In this document: piece by piece, positions 17,238 through 24,196 of the stretch
Numbering within the stretch: position 1 is the first letter of the stretch
Layout of the letters: every line of letters begins with the position of its first letter
Assembly: GCF_000981585.1 (NCBI RefSeq)
Contig: NZ_LN831776.1
Location: 7,197,216 to 7,261,215 of the forward strand
DNA length: 64,000 nucleotides
Reading direction: 5' to 3'
Source: Paenibacillus riograndensis SBR5
GTDB lineage: Bacteria; Bacillota; Bacilli; Paenibacillales; Paenibacillaceae
Notes under the pieces: generated by a model
What the model saw: only the letters and a program-made list of their open reading frames with translations
Told to the model about the DNA's origin: nothing
Database searches by the model: none
Made by a program: the position numbers and the translations under genes

Positions 17238-18522
17238 TGGTTAGATTCACCTCTTTATTCAACAATATACGATAGGGCGTATGAATGACTCCAAAGAGTT
17301 GCTTTGTCGTTATTGACTTAAAATATGCTGCCCCTTCTATAAAATCGTAATATTCTGGTTGTATTCCTTTACGATTTTCGAGTGCGGCTACGAGAATATA
17401 GTCTCCTTCTGTTAGGTAATTAACAAATTCAAAGGTCAATTCAATCTCGTTAGATGTAGATGAAAATATAGTTTTTTTGTCGTCATGAGTTGTAAACACA
17501 ATTAAATCCAGTCCCATTGTATTCTTAATTGAGATCGCTGCACTAAAATGCAATAAGTCAATATCTTCCGGAAAAGAAAACTTAAGGATGATTCTAACAA
17601 TCTCACCATGTTGAAAAACTGTTGTAGTTCTTCCCTTTTCGTTGATTAAAGCCACACTCTTTATTGAATTCTTATGAGTACCCCACCTATTTATTGCATC
17701 AATTTTAGTGTCCCCAATCATTTCAACAGGTTCTCCATCACGCAAGCCATTATCTTCAAGCGTTTTTATATCAGGCTGTCCCGATTCTTCTGAATTCATA
17801 AATTCCATATATTCCGCTGTCACGCCTAGTGTATCACCAAAAGCAACTAGATTACCTTGATGCAACCACATAGCTTTATCGCAAAATTTACGAATACTAG
17901 ATACGTCATGCCCTACGAACAGTATTGTAGTGCCTTTGGCTTTCAACTCTTCAAACTTTCTGAAGCATTTTGCTTGAAATTTCATATCCCCAACCGCTAG
18001 CGCCTCATCAACAATTAAAATATCAGGTTCAACATTAATTGCTACAGCAAATGCTAGTCTAGCGAACATTCCACTCGAGTATGTTTTTACAGGCTGATAT
18101 ATAAAATCACCAATGTCGGCAAATGTTAAAATATCATTTAGTTTCTCGTTCATTTGCTCTTTACTTTTCCCTTGGATTGTACCATTCAAGTATATATTTT
18201 CTAATCCGTTATACTCTTGATTAAATCCTGCACCGAGTTCTAATATTGCAGAAACAGACCCTTGAATTTGAACACTACCTGTTGTCGGGGTGGAGACGTG
18301 TGATAGTATTTTCAATAAAGTAGATTTCCCAGATCCGTTTCTACCAATTATACCTATTGTTTCTCCCTTGTTTATTACCAATGAAATATTATTTAGTGCA
18401 TGGAAATCAGATGAGAACTTTTTCTTAGTCAAGCTTAGTGTTTCTTTTAATCTATCTCCAGGATTTTTATAAACTCGATATATCTTAGAAAGCTGATTAA
18501 TTTTAATTATTGGGTTTGCCAT
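17227..18522 (-). CDS. Polysaccharide ABC exporter ATPase with C-terminal domain (Wzt type)
   Basis: A 431-residue ATPase that powers export of a lipid-linked polysaccharide. The nucleotide-binding domain (residues 1-250) has Walker A GRNGSGKST (60-68), signature YSSGMFARLAFA, Walker B DILIVDEAL and the VGHD switch. Residues about 265-431 form a beta-rich extension (RWGTHKNSIKSVALINEKG, EIELTFEFVNYLTEGDYILV) of the Wzt_C kind, which in E. coli O9a/O8 binds the capped end of the glycan. TagH-like wall teichoic acid ATPases lack this carbohydrate-binding type, so Wzt is preferred. The ATG at 18522 with AAAGGAG 5 nt ahead is chosen over an upstream ATG. It starts 16 nt after the permease stop. 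Confidence 0.92.
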   Translation of the reverse strand: MANPIIKINQLSKIYRVYKNPGDRLKETLSLTKKKFSSDFHALNNISLVINKGETIGIIGRNGSGKSTLLKILSHVSTPTTGSVQIQGSVSAILELGAGFNQEYNGLENIYLNGTIQGKSKEQMNEKLNDILTFADIGDFIYQPVKTYSSGMFARLAFAVAINVEPDILIVDEALAVGDMKFQAKCFRKFEELKAKGTTILFVGHDVSSIRKFCDKAMWLHQGNLVAFGDTLGVTAEYMEFMNSEESGQPDIKTLEDNGLRDGEPVEMIGDTKIDAINRWGTHKNSIKSVALINEKGRTTTVFQHGEIVRIILKFSFPEDIDLLHFSAAISIKNTMGLDLIVFTTHDDKKTIFSSTSNEIELTFEFVNYLTEGDYILVAALENRKGIQPEYYDFIEGAAYFKSITTKQLFGVIHTPYRILLNKEVNLTSGR

Positions 18523-18538
18523 AGTTACTCCTTTCAAA

Positions 18539-19336
18539 TCAAAGCACATCGGAAAAATGTGGGCTTAATTTTTTAAATAAAGTAGCACCGACTACTAAAA
18601 GAAATCCAGTAATTAACCAGAAATAAATAGTCAAATTATAATGGTGCCAAAACCAAATTTTATTGATCAATGAGTCGCGATACCCTTCAACAATGTAATA
18701 CATTGGATTCACTTTAAATATCCAATGAAATTTAGTTGGAACCTGATTAAATGACCAAAATATTGGCGTGAGCCAAAAACCGAACTGTAGAATAATATTC
18801 ACAACTTGTCCGACATCTTTTAAAAAAACATTAAGCGCAGATACAACCCAAGATAGTCCTGTAAGAAAAAGACATAAAATAAATGAATAGTAGAATATCT
18901 GCAACTGATATAAATCTATCGGTCTTCCATAGCAGTAATAAATTATTAAACTCAACGCGATAAATACAATATGAACTATTAATGCAGACACAATTTTAAC
19001 AACAGGCAATAAATACGTATTAAATGAAACTTTTTTGACTAAAAAACTATTTTGTTCTATGGAAGTAGTAGCTGATGCCAAACTTTCAGAAAAGAAAAAC
19101 CACGGTACTATACCCGCTAAAAGCCATAAAATAAACGGCGCATTTTCAACAGGATTATTTCTAAATCCAACTTGAAACACGAACCAATAAATCAGAATCA
19201 ATAAAATCGGTTGAAAAAAACCCCAAAAACTTCCTAACGTTGATCCAAGGTATCTAGCCTTGAAATCTTTTTTTGCAAGTTCTTTAATTATATTTTTTTG
19301 TTTAAAAATACTAAGGGTATACTCAAATATCGTCAT
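18539..19336 (-). CDS. Polysaccharide ABC exporter permease (Wzm type)
   Basis: A 265-residue ABC-2 permease with six membrane helices and the family start KELAKKDFKARYLGSTLGSF, an amphipathic gate helix before the first membrane segment; later AGIVPWFFFSESLASATTSI, KKVSFNTYLLPVV, FLKDVGQVVNIILQFGFWLTPIFW and NPMYYIVEGYRDSLI. It pairs with the following Wzt-type ATPase to move a finished lipid-linked glycan outward. AAGGAG precedes the ATG. It is the first gene of the AT-rich minus-strand operon. A teichoic-acid TagG role is possible by family, but the adjacent Wzt_C domain favours a capped polysaccharide. Confidence 0.92.
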   Translation of the reverse strand: MTIFEYTLSIFKQKNIIKELAKKDFKARYLGSTLGSFWGFFQPILLILIYWFVFQVGFRNNPVENAPFILWLLAGIVPWFFFSESLASATTSIEQNSFLVKKVSFNTYLLPVVKIVSALIVHIVFIALSLIIYYCYGRPIDLYQLQIFYYSFILCLFLTGLSWVVSALNVFLKDVGQVVNIILQFGFWLTPIFWSFNQVPTKFHWIFKVNPMYYIVEGYRDSLINKIWFWHHYNLTIYFWLITGFLLVVGATLFKKLSPHFSDVL

Positions 19337-19871
19337 AACAATTCTCCTTCTAAGTTACTATCTCCAATACATATTAACAACTCAAACATTGGAGAATCGT
19401 TTTCATTCTTACTGTGATTATCTTAAAGCTCCAACGAACTATACTCCGTATGATACGACTAAGTGCTCAAGACATAGTCTGGTAGTGTAATAAGTTCATT
19501 GTAATTCGTTGATGATTGGGTAAGGATCATTATTTAGAAACTTCTACTGCTGCAAACCATAATTACGAAACAGCATTAACGGTTTATGATAAAATTGGAA
19601 CGCAGTCATCGCTGCATTCCCGAAGGAACTGCTTACTGGTCGGCCATGTAATATTCCAATTGACAATCATTTTGAACATTCTTCAAATTATCTATTATCA
19701 AGGAAAATGCGCTAAAATACCAGATAAAGAACAGCACCAATCCACATAAATTCCCCCTCATCGATATTTCAGGAAATTCATGCCCTTTATCCAAAAGATG
19801 AATTTATACTGACTCTGAATATACTGATATGCTAAAATATCCTCGTACCTACAAGAAAAGGAGATTAAAAC
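19337..19871. other. Intergenic region with a possible IS3-like relic
   Basis: A divergent gap between the exporter operon and the Wzy_C gene. Plus-strand 19424-19490 lies in a frame encoding RFHSYCDYLKAPTNYTPYD, resembling the R-x-HS-x-x-x-Y-x-x-P end of IS3-family transposases; this is weak. The rest holds no recognisable coding sequence and must contain both divergent promoters. This is the right edge of the AT-rich block. Confidence 0.35.
19809..19838 (+). promoter_or_regulatory. Possible sigma-A promoter of the Wzy_C gene
   Basis: CTGACT (19809-19814) and TAAAAT (19833-19838) are separated by 18 nt, 33 nt before the GTG start. The -35 match is only partial. Confidence 0.35.
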
Positions 19872-22622
19872 GTGTCGAAACCAGTATACGGTAAAAATGC
19901 TGTGCAGTCGAGAAATGTTGAAAAGATATCCAGCCCGGTGTGGGCGTTGGTTGTTGCTTTTATTGTGTTTTTGGTGTGGACCCCATTTCAGGTTGGATTG
20001 TTTAATGGGCAGCAGATCGACTATGAAAAGCCGATTTATGTGGCATCTCTGCTCAGCGGCCTGCTGCTGCTGGTCTGGATCGGCTTGTACTATAAGAAGT
20101 TCAAGCTGGAGGAGCAGCGTGACTTGCTGGCTGTGGCTTCGCTGCTGCTGCCGATAACGTATGCTCTGTCGCTATTTGGCGCTGCTTCGCATTATATGGC
20201 GATGAACATTCTCTTTATTCAGAGTATGTATATTGCAGTATTCATTATAGCGTTATATTTGCTGAAGCAAAAGCAACTAAATGTTGTCATTCAAAATGCC
20301 GTACTGGCCATTGCCTATTTTATCGTGGGTTTTGGCTTGCTGAACTGGCTGGGGGCCTGGAAATTCGCCGGCGGACTGGTTGGCTGGTTCTCAGACACGG
20401 TGCAAGGCGGTAAATATTTGGATGCGGTTATGACCGACTCAAACGGTCTGCGGCTGACCTCGATCTTCCAATATGCGAATACATACGCAGCTTTCCTGAT
20501 GGCTTTTCTGTTCGTAGCTGTCTTTGCATTGGTTCGCTCCAAGAAATGGTATGGGACGCTGACTCACGGATTTATGCTCGTGCCGATCATTGTTTCTTTG
20601 CTGCTGACCTTGTCCCGCGGCGGATTAGTTATGCTGCCTGTTGTCTTCATTCTGCTCCTGCTGTCTCTGAAGCCAGTGAAGCAGATTCTCTGGATTATCC
20701 ATCTGGGAATTGCCGGGATTGCCTCGCTGGCGATTGCAAGCCCGGTGACCAATCTTGGAACTGAACTGAGCACGGCCTTTACCTCTTCTGCTGCTCTTAA
20801 AGGCTGGGCTTATCTGCTTGGCGCCTCCGCCGTTGTTGCCGCACTTGGCTGGGTAATCCAGCGCTTTGTGTCACCGTGGCTGCAAACTAAACTAGGGGGC
20901 TGGGAATCGCGCAAGCTTGCTGGTCTGTGGCTGCCGCTCCTCTCAGTTGTACTTGTTGCCGTAGTCGCATTTTTACTGATCGGAACAAGCGCACGCACTA
21001 TTCTCCCTGCTAACATGGAGACACGGCTGGAGAACATCAACTTCAAGCAGCACAGTGTACTGGAACGTATTACTTTTTATAAAGATGCTATGAAAGTTGT
21101 AAAAGATTATCCCATTATTGGCGCCGGGGGTGGAGGCTGGGCTTCGCTCTATGAGCACTACCAGGACTACCCGTACACAAGCCGCCAGGCGCATAATTTC
21201 TTCCTGCAATATTTGATAGAAGTCGGAATTGTCGGATTTGTTGTCTTCATGGGCTTTATCGGCTACATTTTCTATAAATACATTCGTGGATACCTTAAAC
21301 GGGACAAAGATGAATTTGATAATGGATTCATTTTCTACATCATTGCTCTATCGATTCTTATTCACAGCATACTAGACTTCAATCTCAGTTATGCCTTTAT
21401 GGGAATTCTGGTGTTTATCGGCCTTGCCGGAATGGGCGCCGCCATGGACAGCAAACCGCTGCGCCGGAACTGGAATAAGCCTGGTATGCGTTATGGTTAC
21501 CTTGCAGTCCTGGCTATCGGTATAATCTTTATGTTCTTCCTGTCGGTTAGTGCGACCGGCTCAAGCAATTCGGTAATGAAAGCCAAGCGGTTGATCGGTG
21601 TCAGCCAGTCCTATGAAGAGCTCAAGGCACCTTTGATAGCAACCCTAAAAGACCGCCCTTATCATCCGGAAGCAGCAGCTTATCTGGCCTCCATGGATCA
21701 GCAGGTTTTTAATCAAACTAAAGATGAGCAGTACTTGAACGAAGCGTTCAGCGTGCTGAATCGTGCGCTCAAGGACGAGCCAAATAATAAGATTTTGCTC
21801 ACTCTACTCGCTTCCACTTATGACTTGAAAGGTCAAAACGATCTCGCATTCGCCGTCTACCGGGATAACGCAGATAAGTTCAACTGGGATATTGAATGGT
21901 ACGAAGCACTGATCAGCCGCTCCCAGGCGTTAGCACGTGCGGCAAATGCCGAAAAAGATGAAGCCAAAAAGCAGGAATACCTGACCACGGGTTTGGATGC
22001 CTATAAACATGTAACTGCTGGTGTAGAACATCTGAAAACTCTGCCTCCAGAGCAGCTGCAGGGCCGGGCGTTCTCGGTAACACCAACGATTGCCCTGAAT
22101 GCCGGTAAAATGCAGCAGATGGCAGGACAGAATGACGAAGCAGCAGCAACCTTAAAGCTTGGGCTTGGTGATGCTTATGCAGATGTCGTAAATAACGGAA
22201 CGCTCTGGGATACGACCTGGTACAGCTCGCTTATTGCCCGCTCCTATGATCTGGCTCAGCAAGCTTTCACCCAGCAGGATGCCACCGGTAAAACAACATA
22301 CCTGAATGTCGGTCTTAGTGCCTATAATCAGGTGCAGGCTGACTTACAAGTCCAGTCGCTTGCCGTACCTCCGGCAATTGCGCTGAACGCTGGCAGAATC
22401 CAGGTGATGGCGGGTCAGATTCAAGCAGCCTCAGAGACCTTAAAGCTTGGGCTGAGCGAAAATTATAACGATGCCACTAACCGGGAGATGGCCCGCTGGT
22501 ACCTGGCAGCCTTGAAAAAGGCTGGCCTTGATCAAGATCAACCGGTCTACGACAAACTGATTGCCGCAGATCCCGCGGAAGCTGCACAGATAGATGCTAT
22601 TGTGAATACTCAGTACCAATAA
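19872..22622 (+). CDS. O-antigen ligase/polymerase-like membrane protein with TPR domain
   Basis: A 916-residue protein: about 12 membrane helices in the first 560 residues, then a soluble TPR region. The large outer loop before the last helices carries ARTILPANMETRLENINF, YPIIGAGGGGWASLYEHY and SRQAHNFFLQYLIEVGIVGF, the Wzy_C/WaaL signature with the conserved His. The C-terminal part has helical repeats including two related copies (GLDAYKHV...APT-type IALNAGKMQQMAGQ and GLSAYNQV...IALNAGRIQVMAGQ). GTG start with AAGGAG 9 nt ahead. By context it may polymerise the glycan or transfer it to a surface protein, as WsaB-type oligosaccharyltransferases do; which one is open. Confidence 0.87.
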   Translation: MSKPVYGKNAVQSRNVEKISSPVWALVVAFIVFLVWTPFQVGLFNGQQIDYEKPIYVASLLSGLLLLVWIGLYYKKFKLEEQRDLLAVASLLLPITYALSLFGAASHYMAMNILFIQSMYIAVFIIALYLLKQKQLNVVIQNAVLAIAYFIVGFGLLNWLGAWKFAGGLVGWFSDTVQGGKYLDAVMTDSNGLRLTSIFQYANTYAAFLMAFLFVAVFALVRSKKWYGTLTHGFMLVPIIVSLLLTLSRGGLVMLPVVFILLLLSLKPVKQILWIIHLGIAGIASLAIASPVTNLGTELSTAFTSSAALKGWAYLLGASAVVAALGWVIQRFVSPWLQTKLGGWESRKLAGLWLPLLSVVLVAVVAFLLIGTSARTILPANMETRLENINFKQHSVLERITFYKDAMKVVKDYPIIGAGGGGWASLYEHYQDYPYTSRQAHNFFLQYLIEVGIVGFVVFMGFIGYIFYKYIRGYLKRDKDEFDNGFIFYIIALSILIHSILDFNLSYAFMGILVFIGLAGMGAAMDSKPLRRNWNKPGMRYGYLAVLAIGIIFMFFLSVSATGSSNSVMKAKRLIGVSQSYEELKAPLIATLKDRPYHPEAAAYLASMDQQVFNQTKDEQYLNEAFSVLNRALKDEPNNKILLTLLASTYDLKGQNDLAFAVYRDNADKFNWDIEWYEALISRSQALARAANAEKDEAKKQEYLTTGLDAYKHVTAGVEHLKTLPPEQLQGRAFSVTPTIALNAGKMQQMAGQNDEAAATLKLGLGDAYADVVNNGTLWDTTWYSSLIARSYDLAQQAFTQQDATGKTTYLNVGLSAYNQVQADLQVQSLAVPPAIALNAGRIQVMAGQIQAASETLKLGLSENYNDATNREMARWYLAALKKAGLDQDQPVYDKLIAADPAEAAQIDAIVNTQYQ

Positions 22623-22640
22623 ATAGGATTGTAAACAAAA

Positions 22641-22677
22641 AACGGTGTCGTCCTTTGATAAGGATGGCACCGTTTTG
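22641..22677 (+). terminator. Terminator after the Wzy_C gene
   Basis: AACGGTGTCGTCC pairs with GGATGGCACCGTT through a short loop, followed by TTGTG; it begins 18 nt after the stop. Confidence 0.7.
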
Positions 22678-22740
22678 TGAGAGATAAGAGGAATGTATTA
22701 ATCTTCTAAGTTGGAGATTCAATAGCTGTTTCAAAATCAG

Positions 22741-22776
22741 AAGAGCGCCTTGCTGACTGTGTTCAGCGGGGCGCTC
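22741..22776 (-). terminator. Terminator-like hairpin after galU
   Basis: AGAGCGCC pairs with GGCGCTCT, with an inner GCTGA/TCAGC stem; read on the minus strand it is followed by a mixed T-rich stretch. It is 65 nt past the galU stop. The poor T run lowers confidence. Confidence 0.55.
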
Positions 22777-22840
22777 TATTTTGGACCCGAATAATAATTA
22801 GCTGAAGATGAATTCTCTAGTTTGAAAGCTGCCGGCCTTC

Positions 22841-23728
22841 TTACCTCGCCGCTTTCAATGCTTCGCTGTTAATCACCTCTTTGAGGTAGTCAAGCAGGCC
22901 TTCCTTGAGTTCCTCATGCTGGAGGGCATAATGAATGGTCGTCTGGATAAAACCCATTTTCTCGCCGACGTCATGGCGTTTGCCTTCGAAATCATAAGCA
23001 ATAATGCGTTCCACTTCACTCAAGCGGGAGATGGCGTCGGTCAGCTGGATTTCCCCGCCAACACCTACCTGCTGCTCCTCCAGCATGTCAAAAATACGCG
23101 GAGTTAGGATATACCGCCCTAGGATCGCAAGGTTGGACGGTGCTTCCTCTCTCTTTGGCTTTTCAACCAATCGGTTGGCCTTATATACCCGCTCAGCCAG
23201 TTCCGTACCATCTACCAGACCGTATCGGGAAACGTCCTCCCAAGGCACAGGCTGAACGCCAACAATTGAGGATTTGTATTGTTCGTAAACCTCAATCATC
23301 TGTCTCAGACAAGGCTTATCCGCTTGGACAATATCATCCCCGAGCAATACGGCAAACGGCTCATTGCCAATAAATTTGCGGGCACACCAGATGGCGTGTC
23401 CCAGACCTCTTGGTTCCTTTTGGCGGATGTAGTGAATGTCAGCCATTTCAGAGGATTTGCGTACAGACTCCAGCAGCTCCCATTTCTGCTTCTCCGCCAG
23501 GTTGAATTCCAGCTCGAACGAATTGTCGAAATGGTCTTCAATCGCCCGTTTGCCTTTCCCCGTTACGATGATAATATCCTCAATGCCGGAGGCAACCGCC
23601 TCCTCAACAATATATTGGATGGTAGGCTTGTCTACTATCGGGAGCATTTCTTTGGGCATTGCTTTGGTCGCGGGCAGAAAGCGGGTACCAAGACCAGCCG
23701 CGGGAATAATTGCCTTACGGATCTTCAT
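22841..23728 (-). CDS. galU: UTP-glucose-1-phosphate uridylyltransferase
   Basis: Makes UDP-glucose from UTP and glucose-1-phosphate in the cytoplasm. It is 295 residues, the normal length, with [27 protein letters not shown] cut here to its core GLGTRFLP (12-19), [59 protein letters not shown] and [17 protein letters not shown] stands 8 nt before the ATG. Known as gtaB in Bacillus. It sits at the edge of the glycan locus and could feed the WcaJ-like enzyme, glucolipids or teichoic acids alike. Confidence 0.95.
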   Translation of the reverse strand: MKIRKAIIPAAGLGTRFLPATKAMPKEMLPIVDKPTIQYIVEEAVASGIEDIIIVTGKGKRAIEDHFDNSFELEFNLAEKQKWELLESVRKSSEMADIHYIRQKEPRGLGHAIWCARKFIGNEPFAVLLGDDIVQADKPCLRQMIEVYEQYKSSIVGVQPVPWEDVSRYGLVDGTELAERVYKANRLVEKPKREEAPSNLAILGRYILTPRIFDMLEEQQVGVGGEIQLTDAISRLSEVERIIAYDFEGKRHDVGEKMGFIQTTIHYALQHEELKEGLLDYLKEVINSEALKAAR

Positions 23729-24196
23729 GACAGGACTCCTTCAATAATCTTCCCTCATTTTCATTATAGCGCTAAAGGAAAATGGCATATTTACTTTAAT
23801 TATAGCAGTTCTGGTTTGATTTTGGCAGTGTGGTTATTGGAGAAAGCAGGCCTAGATTACGAAAAAGGCCAATGTGCTGGAGAGCTTGTCTGCAAGTCTC
23901 TTCAGCACATTGGCTTGGGTTATTCATAATAAGGCTGCAGACTGCCGTATCGATAGAACCTGCGCATATTTCCATTTCGGCTACCGATTGTAACTGCAGA
24001 GAGTACTTGAACACCAATTGCTGTTACATGGTCTGATTGGATTCTCTGGCTACAGAAACACTGATAGTGCTTATCCCCGTAAACGTACCGTGTTCAGGCT
24101 ATCCAGAACCAATTCGGTCCGCATCCAACCGGGCAAAAGCAGGATCATGGCGTTCTGTCTGCCGCAAGTTCTACTGATAACCCAACCGTTTCCAGC
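23729..24196. other. Gap between galU and the U32 gene
   Basis: No credible gene: the small frames here lack a ribosome binding site or family resemblance. It carries the hairpin at 23868-23914 and must hold the galU promoter; a TATAAT hexamer lies on the minus strand about 35 nt before the galU start, without a clear -35. Confidence 0.5.
23868..23914 (-). terminator. Strong hairpin, probable terminator of the U32 transcript
   Basis: GCCAATGTGCTG at 23868-23879 is perfectly repeated in inverse at 23903-23914 around a 23-nt loop. On the minus strand the stem is followed by CTTTTTCG, as in a terminator. It lies about 280 nt after the U32 stop and 140 nt before galU, so a leader attenuator role for galU cannot be excluded. 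Confidence 0.6.

Noticed and set aside
19516..19749. 77-codon open frame between the exporter and the Wzy_C gene
   Set aside because: No ribosome site, no family likeness, and it lies in a region that looks like decayed DNA.
23796..24017. 73-codon minus-strand frame upstream of galU
   Set aside because: It contains the strong hairpin at 23868-23914 and has no ribosome site.
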